A stretch of DNA of 64,000 nucleotides from an uncultured Megasphaera sp. (GCA_934202965.1 CAKPYN010000001.1:141635-205634), one strand, 5' to 3'; shown: positions 8,818-17,731, numbered from the stretch's first letter. Numbers and translations: made by a program. Notes: a model not told the origin generated them from the letters alone.

Positions 8818-11178
8818 CTAAAATGCTGGATCCACGTCAATAATTACGCCTGTTTGCCAACATAACGGTTCTTGACGAATATACTGTTTCACTGCCGTCA
8901 CATCAGATCCTTTAATCAAAATAATAATACGGTATTTATTTCGTATTTTTTTTATCATATCCACGTAAGGCCCTGTGATTTCTACTGTCGATGCCTGTTC
9001 GTTGTTCCAGCATTGTAAGGCCTGGGCAATGTCATTGCCTTTTTGCCAAAGCAATGTTTCATTTTCATCGGTAATCATGAGTTTAATCATCTGATGAATC
9101 GGCGGATATAAAAAGGCCTCACGAAATTCAATTTCCTGCTGATAAAAGGATACATAATCTTGTTTTGCCGCATATTGAATGACATAATGTTCTGGGGCAT
9201 AAGTCTGCATGATGACTTCGCCGGGAATGTCTCCGCGCCCTGCCCGGCCGGCAGCCTGTGTCAATAATTGAAAGGTTCGTTCGCCGGCCCAGTATGTCGG
9301 CAGATTCAACAAACTATCGGCTGATAAAATGCCTACAGCTCGAACATTAGCAAAATCATGCCCTTTGGCAACCATTTGTGTACCGAGTAAAATGTCATAT
9401 TCATGACGGCGGAAACTTTCTATGATACGATCGCCGCTGTTTTTTCGGCTTGTCGTATCTTGATCCAGCCGTACAATGCGAGCCGTTGGCAATAGTTCAT
9501 GGAGTTGTTCTTCTACTTTTTCCGTACCGGTTCCAAAAAATTTAATATATTTACTGCCGCAAGAGGGACAAACCTTCGGAATCGGTGCTTCAGCATCACA
9601 ATAGTGACATTTTAAGTGGGACAACTGTTTATGATACACCATAGGTACGTCACAGGTACGGCATTTGACAACATACCCGCACTTACGGCACATGACAAAC
9701 GTAGAAAAACCGCGGCGGTTTAATAAAATGATAGCCTGCTGCTTCGCTGCCAGTGTGTTTTCTAGTAAAGCCAGCATGGCGTCTGAAAGGACGCGATAAT
9801 TACCACGAGCGAGTTCATCCCGCATGTCTACGACAGTTACCTGCGGAAGCGGCCGATTATGGACTCGTTTTTTTAATTCCAACAGATGGTATGTCCCTTG
9901 TTTGGCATGATAATAATCAGCAATAGACGGCGTAGCACTGCCTAAAATAACAGGACAATGATAGTAAGCAGCTCGTTTGCGAGCTACTTCCACGGCATGA
10001 TACCGTGGGGATTCATCTTGTTTATATGACATGTCGTGAGATTCATCGACAATCATAAGCCCGATGGATGAAGCCGCCGTAAATACAGCCGAACGCGCGC
10101 CAATACAAATATGACTTTCGCCGCGAAGCATGCGAAGCCAATTATTTTGCCGTTCCCCCTTGGAAAGCTGACTGTGCATGACGACAACGTCTGCACCAAA
10201 ACGACGAATAAAACGCCGAACAATCTGACCGGTCAACGCAATTTCCGGAACGAGCACAAAGACTTGTTTTCCTTGTTTCAATACATCCGCTGCCAGCTGC
10301 ATATATACTTCGGTTTTACCACTGCCCGTAACACCGTGCAGCACATACGTATCGCCTTTTGTATCTTGACGAACTGCTGCAATGGCAGCTTGTTGTTCTG
10401 CTGTCAGTGCGACATGCGTATCTTCGGGTAGTGTCTGCAGCAAATTCGAGGTTCGGCGTGTTTTTTCTATGATTCGCACAAATCCGGCAGCGCTTAAATT
10501 GCGGATCACAGCGGGACTATAGCCTTTTTGAATCAATTCCTGATACGCAATCTCTCCTGCTTTTTTAATATCCTGCAAGAGTTGTTTTTGCCGGCGTCGA
10601 TGGGCCAGTATATTCGCTGTATCATCTGCCTGAAATTGCAGCCACTTTTCTGTTTTATCGGCCACTTTATTTTTCCATGTTCGTTCGATGCGAATACAGC
10701 CACGGGCAAGCAGCTGTTCCGTACATGATGAAGAAAACGTCCGCTGCAATGTACGCTTCAAAATGCGGTCATGATCTCGGATGTATGATACTACTTCCTG
10801 TTCTTCCGGTGTTACCGGACTGGTTTGACCGAGGACATAATATTCTTCAGCAGTAATGCCTTTTTTTTCTATCATAAACAAGCGTAATGCCTCAGCAAGA
10901 TTGCAAAGATAATACGAAGAAATCCAAAGGGCTGTTTGAATCATTTCTTCCTGAAACCCATTTTGCGCAGATAAAACGGCAGCAATCGGTTTTATCGTAA
11001 ACAAAAGATGTTCACCCATCCCTTCTTGAACGGCAATCACAATGCCTTCTTCTTGTCGTCTTCCAAACGGGACCAATACCCGACTGCCAACGTGTACGTT
11101 CATAGCCTGTGGAATGGCATAGGTAAACGTCTGTTGGAGTCGTTTGGCTGTGGTATTAATGATAATTTCTGCAATCAT
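8818..11178 (-). CDS. priA: Primosomal replication restart helicase PriA
   Basis: Superfamily 2 3'-5' DNA helicase that reloads the replisome at collapsed forks. The 786-residue protein has an N-terminal DNA-binding domain (PFGRRQEEG). Next come Walker A GVTGSGKTEVY, a Walker B of the form VDESHD, GSATPS, and the paired-cysteine zinc domain between helicase motifs (CRKCGYVVKCRTC, CHYCD, CPSCG). The later helicase motif QAAGRAGRG is also present. ATG start with TAGGAG box. In Bacillus it directly follows coaBC; here about 5 kb of other genes intervene. Confidence 0.97.
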   Translation of the reverse strand: MIAEIIINTTAKRLQQTFTYAIPQAMNVHVGSRVLVPFGRRQEEGIVIAVQEGMGEHLLFTIKPIAAVLSAQNGFQEEMIQTALWISSYYLCNLAEALRLFMIEKKGITAEEYYVLGQTSPVTPEEQEVVSYIRDHDRILKRTLQRTFSSSCTEQLLARGCIRIERTWKNKVADKTEKWLQFQADDTANILAHRRRQKQLLQDIKKAGEIAYQELIQKGYSPAVIRNLSAAGFVRIIEKTRRTSNLLQTLPEDTHVALTAEQQAAIAAVRQDTKGDTYVLHGVTGSGKTEVYMQLAADVLKQGKQVFVLVPEIALTGQIVRRFIRRFGADVVVMHSQLSKGERQNNWLRMLRGESHICIGARSAVFTAASSIGLMIVDESHDMSYKQDESPRYHAVEVARKRAAYYHCPVILGSATPSIADYYHAKQGTYHLLELKKRVHNRPLPQVTVVDMRDELARGNYRVLSDAMLALLENTLAAKQQAIILLNRRGFSTFVMCRKCGYVVKCRTCDVPMVYHKQLSHLKCHYCDAEAPIPKVCPSCGSKYIKFFGTGTEKVEEQLHELLPTARIVRLDQDTTSRKNSGDRIIESFRRHEYDILLGTQMVAKGHDFANVRAVGILSADSLLNLPTYWAGERTFQLLTQAAGRAGRGDIPGEVIMQTYAPEHYVIQYAAKQDYVSFYQQEIEFREAFLYPPIHQMIKLMITDENETLLWQKGNDIAQALQCWNNEQASTVEITGPYVDMIKKIRNKYRIIILIKGSDVTAVKQYIRQEPLCWQTGVIIDVDPAF

Positions 11179-11206
11179 GCTAAACTCCTATAGTACGGAC
11201 ATAAAT

Positions 11207-11233
11207 ATAGGGACTTGACAAGCAAGCCCCTAT
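11207..11233 (-). promoter_or_regulatory. Leader hairpin before priA
   Basis: Inverted repeat with arms ATAGGGACTTG and CAAGCCCCTAT (one mismatch) separated by five bases. It lies between the priA promoter and its start codon, in the transcribed leader. It lacks a T-run, so an RNA stability or attenuation role is more likely than an intrinsic terminator. Confidence 0.5.
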
Positions 11234-11235
11234 AC

Positions 11236-11265
11236 ATTGTATCATATTCAATTACTAGATGCCAA
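11236..11265 (-). promoter_or_regulatory. Candidate sigma-70-type promoter of priA
   Basis: Minus-strand TTGGCA and TACAAT boxes separated by 18 bases, located between the metK stop and the priA start. It would uncouple priA from the riboswitch-controlled metK. Confidence 0.55.
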
Positions 11266-11272
11266 ATTACGA

Positions 11273-12463
11273 TTATAAGCCGGCTTCTTTGCGAAGAACA
11301 TCGGCTTTATTCGTTTGTTCCCAAGGAAGATTGAGATCGTTGCGGCCGAAATGACCATATGCAGCTGTCTGTTTATAAATTGGGCGCTGTAAATCGAGCA
11401 TTTCGATAATACCTGCCGGACGAAGGTCGAAATGTTTGCGGATTAAATCGACAATTGTTTCGTTAGCCACTTTGCCTGTACCAAATGTTTCTACATGAAT
11501 GGAAACAGGATGTGCTACGCCGATGGCATAAGCCAACTGGATTTCGCATTTGTCAGCCAAGCCGGCAGCAACGATGTTTTTAGCGACATAACGAGCTGCA
11601 TAAGCTGCCGAACGGTCTACTTTTGTAGGATCTTTACCGGAGAATGCGCCGCCGCCATGACGAGCCATGCCGCCATAGGTATCAACGATAATTTTACGGC
11701 CTGTCAAGCCAGAGTCCCCTTGCGGACCGCCAATAACGAATCGGCCAGTCGGATTGATAAATAATTTTGTTTTATCATCGAACAAGCCTTCCGGAAGTTC
11801 CGGTTTAATGACATATTCGAGCAAATCTTTTTCGATTTGTTCACGTGTTACTTCTGGGCTATGCTGTGCAGAAATGACAATGGTATCAATACGAACCGGT
11901 TTACCGTCTTCATATTCAACCGTAACCTGTGTTTTACCATCCGGACGGAGATAAGACAGTGTACCGTCTTTACGAACTTTCGCCAAACGACGAGCTAAGC
12001 GATGGGCTAACGAAATCGGAAGCGGCATATAGTCATCCGTTTCATTTGTAGCATAGCCGAACATCATACCCTGGTCACCAGCACCAATGGTATCAAATTT
12101 GTCTTCGTTGCCTTCTTTCTTTTCCAAGGCATCGTCAACGCCCATAGCAATATCCGGAGACTGTTCGTCCAAAGATACGAGCACGCCGCATGTATCGCAG
12201 TCAAATCCATATTTTGCACGTGTATAGCCAATGCCGCGGATTGTTTCACGAACAATGTGCGGAATATCAACATAACAATTTGTGGATATTTCACCAACAA
12301 CGTGAACCATACCAGTTGTTACTAATGTTTCGCAAGCAACACGGGCATTTTTATCTTTCGCTAAAATTGCATCTAAAATGCTATCTGAAATCTGATCCGC
12401 CATTTTATCGGGATGGCCTTCAGTTACAGATTCTGACGTAAAAAATTCGTGATTTTTAGCCAT
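11273..12463 (-). CDS. metK: S-adenosylmethionine synthetase
   Basis: Makes SAM from methionine and ATP. The 396-residue protein carries FTSESVTEGHPDK, the GAGDQGMMFGYA signature and the GGGAFSGKDPTKVDRSAAYAAR P-loop-like region with catalytic lysines. The ATG at 12463 is chosen because a perfect GAGGAGG box is 6 bases upstream. An upstream TTG at 12478 would place the ribosome site inside the gene. Controlled by the SAM-I riboswitch immediately upstream, so product SAM shuts off its own synthesis. Confidence 0.98.
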   Translation of the reverse strand: MAKNHEFFTSESVTEGHPDKMADQISDSILDAILAKDKNARVACETLVTTGMVHVVGEISTNCYVDIPHIVRETIRGIGYTRAKYGFDCDTCGVLVSLDEQSPDIAMGVDDALEKKEGNEDKFDTIGAGDQGMMFGYATNETDDYMPLPISLAHRLARRLAKVRKDGTLSYLRPDGKTQVTVEYEDGKPVRIDTIVISAQHSPEVTREQIEKDLLEYVIKPELPEGLFDDKTKLFINPTGRFVIGGPQGDSGLTGRKIIVDTYGGMARHGGGAFSGKDPTKVDRSAAYAARYVAKNIVAAGLADKCEIQLAYAIGVAHPVSIHVETFGTGKVANETIVDLIRKHFDLRPAGIIEMLDLQRPIYKQTAAYGHFGRNDLNLPWEQTNKADVLRKEAGL

Positions 12464-12486
12464 GAATATCCTCCTCAAAAAAAAAT

Positions 12487-12610
12487 CCCTCTTGCAAAGA
12501 GGGGTCCATGTTTACCCATCTTCCAGTACATACTGTTGGATTTAGCACCTTTCATTTGCTGAAGGTTGCTGCTGTCTCATCGGGCCAATCCCTCCACAGC
12601 TCTTGATGGA
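12487..12610 (-). promoter_or_regulatory. SAM-I (S-box) riboswitch with terminator, controlling metK
   Basis: On the minus strand the conserved S-box core is legible: an AGAG near the 5' end, GGAGGGA, TTGGCCCGATGA, CAGCAACC and AAAGGTGCTAAATCC. P1 forms between CCATC (12605-12609) and GATGG (12516-12520). An expression platform follows: terminator stem CCCTCTT-GC-AAGAGGG at 12487-12503 and then nine T residues to 12477. This is a transcription-terminating OFF switch; bound SAM stabilises P1 and lets the terminator form. The metK ribosome site follows directly. Confidence 0.95.
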
Positions 12611-12728
12611 ATATATTTAATTTATTTCACTGCCATATTATATAGCAAGTTATCGGATATTGCAAGCCCTTTTCACTAAAAGATATTGCAATATATGAAA
12701 AAGAAACTCACGTAACAGTTGCAAATCA

Positions 12729-12737
12729 TGGTATAAT
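12729..12737 (+). promoter_or_regulatory. Extended -10 promoter of the DUF2325-like gene
   Basis: TGGTATAAT, a perfect extended -10, stands 32 bases before the start codon. The -35 position (CACGTA at 17 bases) is weak, which is typical for extended -10 promoters. Confidence 0.6.
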
Positions 12738-12768
12738 ACAAAAGCAAGGACAGAAAGGATGATTACGT

Positions 12769-14040
12769 ATGAATACATTGAGGCCGAAGGATATTTTCTT
12801 TACCGACCCCTATTTTGAACAAGCTAGGTACTGCGGGCCAGCCGAACTCCGTAAGACAAAACGGGTTGAAATATTAGGAAAATGGCACAGAGTGCCTGTC
12901 TTAGCTTCTAAGCTGCTGGCAGACGGTGCGTTGACATTTTCGCATACCACAGGCAGTCAAGATACGCAACGTCGTTTGACATTTCGCATGTATGAACAGA
13001 CAACAACGCGACTGTTTATCAATACCTATCTTTGGACTTCACAGCTGCAAAAGGAAGTCTACATGGGAACGATTCACATCGAAAGATATGCCACCATGCA
13101 GAAACTTCATGAGTTTCAATATAAAGGAATTATTGAGTTAGTGAGTATCGAACAAGATGATGATATTGTAGATGTAGCTCCGGAATATAAGCTGATACAA
13201 GAAGTAAAACATGCGTTTGCACTGGCACTCGGTATGTATCTGCTGGCTGTATCGGATACTAATTGGGTACAAGATACGGCAACGGACACACCTGCCGTAT
13301 CAGCTGCAACAGGCCGTTTAACCGAAAAAGAACGAGACGAATTACAGCAACTACGCAAAGAAAAAGAAGAGATAGCCTCCTGGAAAGAAGAACTGCTGCG
13401 CCTTCGTATTGAAGCCAATAATCGAAAAGCCGTACAAGCTGAATTACAGCGGCTGCGGCAGGAATTAACGACAGAACGTTCCGAACGAGCTAAAGAGAAA
13501 GACATCTATGAGGCCCAGCTTCGTAAAAAAGATGCGGATATAGAAAACATCAAAGAAAAGGCCGCACAGCAGTTAAATGACATGCTTGCCATGCGAGATG
13601 AATTGAATGCGTTAAAGGCAGCAACTGTCTCTGCAGAAAAAGCAGAAAAACAGCTTCATACTACAACAGAAACGAAACCATCTGCCAACCAGGAAGAAGA
13701 CCTTTCTATCCCATCGTTTATGTCACAGCATGATTATACCCGGGATTTGGATAATGTACTAAATTGTCGGCGCGTCAGCTATATTGGCGGCAGTATCGAA
13801 TGGCAGCAATATGTATCCGCCCGATTTCCACAGCTTATCATGCTATGGCGACAACGCGATCTGGCATTGGCAATTGCCGAATCAGACATGTTGATTGTCC
13901 ATGTAAATGAAGGTAAAACAGAAGAAATTAAACGTGCCATTTCCCTGGCAAACGAAGCCGATTGCCCTGTTATTACGACATCTGCGTATAATTTAAACAA
14001 TATGGCAAAAGATATATTAAAGGCTGTACAGAACGTATGA
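12769..14040 (+). CDS. Coiled-coil protein with C-terminal DUF2325-like domain
   Basis: Function unknown. The 423-residue protein has three parts. Residues 1-160 form a globular N-terminal region without recognised motifs. Residues 182-300 are a long Glu/Lys/Arg/Gln-rich coiled coil. Residues 330-420 form an alpha/beta domain with YIGGS, a DMLIVHVN strand, a lysine in the IKRA helix and a final PVITTSAYN. The last part has the shape of the DUF2325 family, which is thought to bind a small ligand or nucleotide through its GG loop. No membrane segment or signal peptide. AAAGGATG box. It is one of few plus-strand genes here, with its own promoter and terminator. The DUF2325 match is by eye. Confidence 0.75.
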   Translation: MNTLRPKDIFFTDPYFEQARYCGPAELRKTKRVEILGKWHRVPVLASKLLADGALTFSHTTGSQDTQRRLTFRMYEQTTTRLFINTYLWTSQLQKEVYMGTIHIERYATMQKLHEFQYKGIIELVSIEQDDDIVDVAPEYKLIQEVKHAFALALGMYLLAVSDTNWVQDTATDTPAVSAATGRLTEKERDELQQLRKEKEEIASWKEELLRLRIEANNRKAVQAELQRLRQELTTERSERAKEKDIYEAQLRKKDADIENIKEKAAQQLNDMLAMRDELNALKAATVSAEKAEKQLHTTTETKPSANQEEDLSIPSFMSQHDYTRDLDNVLNCRRVSYIGGSIEWQQYVSARFPQLIMLWRQRDLALAIAESDMLIVHVNEGKTEEIKRAISLANEADCPVITTSAYNLNNMAKDILKAVQNV

Positions 14041-14065
14041 TAGGCATCGTTTGATGCGAAACAAA

Positions 14066-14110
14066 AAACAGGCATGCAGTAATGAGATAATTGCTGCATG
14101 CTTGTTTTTT
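14066..14110 (+). terminator. Intrinsic terminator of the DUF2325-like gene
   Basis: Arms AACAGGCATGCAG and CTGCATGCTTGTT (one wobble) with a 14-base loop, followed by a T-run on the plus strand. Confidence 0.85.
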
Positions 14111-14252
14111 ACTTAAATTTAAACAGAAACTAAAAAAATCGTTATCACAAATTCTAAACCATATATTGGCTTCATACAGAAAGGTCTTAGAGATACTGCT
14201 GTGTTTGTTTCATAGCTTTTTATCATATCATCTGTAACCTATTTCTGTATAA

Positions 14253-15227
14253 CTACTGATTTTTCTCCATATATTCTGCCCGAATATCAGATAAGGATTT
14301 TCCTGATGTTTTATCAATCGCAAAAGTATATGTTTCTACAGAAGACCAACCATAAACTGACTTTAACCATTGCTGCATAGACTGAATGGCTCCTGTCGTC
14401 ATAACTTTGACTTGTCCATTTTCCTGAAGAATAGCTTCATCTGTTTTTCCTTTAGCAACGAGATGGGTTCCTGGTTTTACTACGCCCCACGACATCATCG
14501 CATCGATCTTTGGAAGAGAACGGCGGGTGATGTCTTTCTTTTTATTTCGATTCAGGGGCTTTTGTTTTGCAATACTCACATAAAAATCATCAAATTCCGG
14601 AACCGGCAAAATCTTTTTCATATCAAGAAGAATTTGCATACCGAGCTTATAGGGCGTTACCTGATAACAGGAAATATCAACCTGATTACTATTAAGCCAT
14701 GCTACTGCGGAGAGTGTTTGCTCATCAAACTCAGCAGCAACTAGAATTATCTTTTGGTGTTCATTAAACGTCTTTATGTTATTTTCCTTAACGAAATCCG
14801 AAAGAACCCGCTGTGCGATTTCAGTTGATGTCAGTGTTTCGTTTCCTTGGAATTCTACCTTATGTTTTTCCACATATGGTGTAAAAACATTTTGAATAAG
14901 TTCATCTGTCGATTTAATTGTTGCACAACTTGCCGCATACCGAATGGCTTGAAACTCAAACGCTTCCTTCCGTTGTTCGATATCCTTCTTATCCCGTTTG
15001 ATTTCAATGAGAACAATGTTGCCCTCGTCGTCAATTGCAGTCAGATCACTCCGTCCGTTTTTTTCATTTTTAACCTGTTGTCCTACAATGAGCATGGATT
15101 CATCATCATCACAGACCATATTTACATTCTTACGGAGAATTTCTTCGATGTAGTTTTCTTTCTTTCCAAGTTCGGCAAACGTAGTTTCTTCGATTTGATC
15201 GGGATTGTCGTGATTTAACAGATACAA
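14253..15227 (-). CDS. NucS-like (DUF91) PD-(D/E)XK nuclease with C-terminal RAMA-like domain
   Basis: Probable DNA endonuclease; substrate unknown. In the N-terminal half the NucS/DUF91 layout is visible: IEEIL (first acidic residue, about 29), GRSD with Asp61, IEIKR with Glu75 and Lys77, then FQAIRYAA. These would form the metal-binding E-D-ExK core. Residues about 240-320 (WGVVKPGTHL, EAILQENGQVKV, YGWSSVETY, GKSLSDIR) resemble the RAMA domain of restriction and methylase-associated proteins, which is implicated in binding DNA. That assignment is by eye. TTG start with AGGAG box at 9 bases. It follows the zinc-ribbon gene by 12 bases, so the two form an operon. Alternative: a DUF91-only protein with an unrelated C-terminus. 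Confidence 0.78.
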   Translation of the reverse strand: MYLLNHDNPDQIEETTFAELGKKENYIEEILRKNVNMVCDDDESMLIVGQQVKNEKNGRSDLTAIDDEGNIVLIEIKRDKKDIEQRKEAFEFQAIRYAASCATIKSTDELIQNVFTPYVEKHKVEFQGNETLTSTEIAQRVLSDFVKENNIKTFNEHQKIILVAAEFDEQTLSAVAWLNSNQVDISCYQVTPYKLGMQILLDMKKILPVPEFDDFYVSIAKQKPLNRNKKKDITRRSLPKIDAMMSWGVVKPGTHLVAKGKTDEAILQENGQVKVMTTGAIQSMQQWLKSVYGWSSVETYTFAIDKTSGKSLSDIRAEYMEKNQ

Positions 15228-15239
15228 AGTCTCATTCTC

Positions 15240-15809
15240 CTATTCATTGAATACGTTATGTATAAATTTTTCCATGAGAGAATCAAATACTTCTCCATAA
15301 ACATCTCCATTTAATACGTTCCTTCGTTTATCTGCATAGGTAATCTGAAGGTTATAACTACAGCCATCGCATACTGCGATACACATCTCTGGTGACGGAA
15401 TACCAAGAATTTTCTGTATTTCACTAGCTAGCTGATACACCTTTTTAGGACTTACTGCTTTTTCTTCTCGAAATTTGTAATGATTGTCCTGCCCTTGGTA
15501 AAGATAATAGACACACCGCCCATTTGGGAATATCTCGTATATCCATGTTTGACGCATATCAACCGTACACGGACCATTCTCTGTCACTTTATATCGGATT
15601 TTCATAATTTTTGTAGCTGGGAGTAGTTCTTTCGCCCATCGATAACCACAATCCAAGCACCCATAATCTGGCTGAATCGTATTATCAATCGGTATACATC
15701 CACCAAGAATATATTTTCTCCGCTCCGATAGTTTTAAAGTTTCATATGTCGAGCATCTATATAAGATTTGCGCGACCTTCTGTGATCCACATTTAGGACA
15801 CACAACCAT
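15240..15809 (-). CDS. Zinc-ribbon protein of unknown function
   Basis: The 189-residue protein begins with CPKCG and has a second pair CLDCGYRW near residue 51, separated by a basic linker with RKYILGGCIP. Together these give a four-cysteine zinc ribbon. The rest is mixed alpha/beta with many aromatic residues and no known motif; a further CDGC pair lies near residue 145. The ATG at 15809 is preferred because AAAGGAAG stands 8 bases upstream; an ATG at 15830 has no box. First gene of the accessory unit with the nuclease at 14253. Confidence 0.75.
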   Translation of the reverse strand: MVVCPKCGSQKVAQILYRCSTYETLKLSERRKYILGGCIPIDNTIQPDYGCLDCGYRWAKELLPATKIMKIRYKVTENGPCTVDMRQTWIYEIFPNGRCVYYLYQGQDNHYKFREEKAVSPKKVYQLASEIQKILGIPSPEMCIAVCDGCSYNLQITYADKRRNVLNGDVYGEVFDSLMEKFIHNVFNE

Positions 15810-15830
15810 ATGCTCACTTCCTTTGTTCAT

Positions 15831-16170
15831 CTAATATGTTTATTTTTATTATATCACTATAATACTAAGATAAGTCAAACTGGATTATCTCACTCAGTAA
15901 GGAGTATACGTATAGTAAAATGTAATGAAAAGTTTAAAATTAATACTATCCGGTAATATCATTCCTATCTATCGTCATAGAAATATATTCTCAATAGTAT
16001 ATATTTTTTATTCTTTTTTTCTCTTCTTTTCTATTCTATAAAAGGTAACGCGTTACACGACACAGCATGTTTTGCGAAGAATGGCTGTTTTCCTAGGTTT
16101 TCATACGTAGACAAGGGATACAATCATAAAGAAAGTTTAATAATATGTTGGCATTTCTTCGTAAAACGCA
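15831..16170. other. AT-rich non-coding interval upstream of the nuclease unit
   Basis: About 340 bases with no credible gene. It is visibly richer in A and T than the flanking housekeeping genes and contains a pyrimidine-rich tract near 16005-16040. The promoter of the zinc-ribbon/nuclease unit is at its left side. Composition suggests acquired or decayed DNA, but nothing specific is recognisable. Confidence 0.5.
15848..15878 (-). promoter_or_regulatory. Promoter of the zinc-ribbon/nuclease unit
   Basis: Minus strand: TTGACT at 15873-15878 and TATAAT at 15848-15853, preceded by TGA to form an extended -10. The spacer is 19 bases, longer than ideal, partly offset by the extended -10. Confidence 0.6.
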
Positions 16171-16216
16171 AAAAAAACAACTGCGTAGGAGGATATTCCT
16201 GCGCAGTTGTTTTTTA
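16171..16216. terminator. Strong hairpin terminator downstream of coaBC
   Basis: Arms AACAACTGCGTAGGA and TTCCTGCGCAGTTGTT (one mismatch) with A-run and T-run on opposite sides, so it can stop transcription in both directions. It ends the yicC-to-coaBC operon about 80 bases after the coaBC stop. Confidence 0.85.
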
Positions 16217-16293
16217 TCAATCGTCGTAAGATGACGCAGCTATTTCATTTTTTAATTGTATTTTTTATGCCAACGTAGCTGCTTCTTTTAGCG

Positions 16294-17505
16294 TTATGAT
16301 TTCTTAGCTAAAATGGCAGCCGCCCGTTGTACAATGAGTGTTGCCAATTCATCTTTACCCATTTTTTCTAATTTTTCAACAGAACCATCCGGGAAAAGGA
16401 AAGTCGCAATATTAGTTGTGCCTTTAAAGCCGGCTCCTTCGGCGCTGACATCATTGGCGACGAGCATATCTAAGTTTTTCTTTTTTAGTTTGGCCGCGCC
16501 ATATTCGAGAACATGCGTTGTTTCAGCCGCAAATCCGACTAATACTTGATGTTTTTTTCGCTGTCCTAAGCCGAATAAAATATCCGGATTTTTTGTCATC
16601 GGCAGCGTCAATGTTTCATCGGATTTTTTTATTTTATTTTCTGCTGGATGAGCCGAACGGTAATCGGCAACAGCTGCGGCTTTAATCACCAAATCGCACG
16701 TATCGTAGTAGGAATCAACGACTTCTTTCATATCTCGCGTACTGCCGACATCAATGCGGCGTGCCAGTCCCACCGGCGTCTTAAGATGATCCGTTGTCCC
16801 GGCAACTAAGGTAACTTCCGCACCGGCAAAGGCAGCAGCTTTAGCAATAGCAAAGCCCATTCGGCCGCTGGAATGATTGCCGATAAACCGAACCGGGTCG
16901 ATTGGTTCGCGTGTACCGCCGGCAGTAACGATTACTTTTTTGCCTTTGAGTACATCTGTCCGGCACGCAATCCATTCGATATGATCAATAATATCAGCTG
17001 GTTCCGGGAGCCGTCCGATACCGGTCGTACCACAAGCTAGATGACCGCTTGCGGGCGTAATAAATTCATATCCATACTGTTCCAATTTATGAATGTTGTC
17101 CTGTACAATCGGATTGAGATACATATTGGTATTCATAGCCGGCGCAATCAACACGGGGGCTTTCGTCGCCATGACGGTCGTAGAAAGCATATCGTCCGCA
17201 ATGCCGCCGGCAATTTTACCGATGATATTGGCCGTAGCCGGTGCGATGACAAAGATATCTGCCCATTGTGCCAAGGCAATATGTTCTACATTGAATTCGG
17301 GAATATCGCCAAACATCGAAACGGCAACGGGATTTCCGGAAATTTCCCGCATAGTCAAGGGAGTAATAAACTCTGTTGCATGCTGTGTCATAATGCATTT
17401 GACATTTGCACCGCGTTTACGAAGCTGGCTGGCAATTTCAGCCGCCTTAAACGCAGCAATGCCACCGGTTATTCCCAGCACAACATTCTTATTTTCTAGT
17501 AACAT
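16294..17505 (-). CDS. coaBC: Bifunctional phosphopantothenoylcysteine decarboxylase/synthetase
   Basis: Two consecutive steps of coenzyme A synthesis. Residues 1-180 are the flavoprotein CoaC domain (GITGGIAAFKA, APATANIIGKIAGGIADD, PAMNTNMY with the catalytic Asn, and a CGTTGIGRLP loop). Residues 190-403 are CoaB (VTAGGTREPIDPVRFIGNHSSG, KAAAVADYR, KIKKS). The ATG at 17505 has a GGAGG box. Open reading continues upstream only because it overlaps rpoZ. Conserved place after rpoZ. Confidence 0.97.
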   Translation of the reverse strand: MLLENKNVVLGITGGIAAFKAAEIASQLRKRGANVKCIMTQHATEFITPLTMREISGNPVAVSMFGDIPEFNVEHIALAQWADIFVIAPATANIIGKIAGGIADDMLSTTVMATKAPVLIAPAMNTNMYLNPIVQDNIHKLEQYGYEFITPASGHLACGTTGIGRLPEPADIIDHIEWIACRTDVLKGKKVIVTAGGTREPIDPVRFIGNHSSGRMGFAIAKAAAFAGAEVTLVAGTTDHLKTPVGLARRIDVGSTRDMKEVVDSYYDTCDLVIKAAAVADYRSAHPAENKIKKSDETLTLPMTKNPDILFGLGQRKKHQVLVGFAAETTHVLEYGAAKLKKKNLDMLVANDVSAEGAGFKGTTNIATFLFPDGSVEKLEKMGKDELATLIVQRAAAILAKKS

Positions 17506-17521
17506 GCCAAGCCTCCGTCGC

Positions 17522-17731
17522 TTATTTGATACCAGCCTGCGGGGCTTCATACGTGATTTTACCCTGGTCAATTTCTTCCATGGCAATGGATACGACTTTC
17601 GTTGTATCCACATCTACCAACGGTTCATCGCCATCGGTTAATTCACGTGCCCGTTTAGCGGCTAACGTTACTAACGTATATTTGCTGTCTACTTTTTTCA
17701 TTAAAGATTCTAAGGTCGGTTTAATTAACAT
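17522..17731 (-). CDS. rpoZ: RNA polymerase omega subunit
   Basis: Small RNA polymerase subunit aiding beta' folding. The 69-residue protein shows the family pattern SKYTLVTLAAKRARELT followed by a VSIAMEEI helix. AAAAGGAG box. It sits between gmk and coaBC, the usual Firmicutes position. Confidence 0.95.
   Translation of the reverse strand: MLIKPTLESLMKKVDSKYTLVTLAAKRARELTDGDEPLVDVDTTKVVSIAMEEIDQGKITYEAPQAGIK

Noticed and set aside
12464..12478. metK start at the upstream TTG
   Set aside because: It would put the ribosome-binding site inside the coding region; the ATG at 12463 has ideal spacing.
13116..13505. Opposite-strand reading frame rich in Ser inside the coiled-coil gene
   Set aside because: Shadow of the Glu/Arg/Gln-rich coiled coil; no ribosome site and low-complexity composition.
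17506..17613. N-terminal extension of coaBC
   Set aside because: It overlaps rpoZ in another frame and lacks family similarity; true start is the ATG at 17505.
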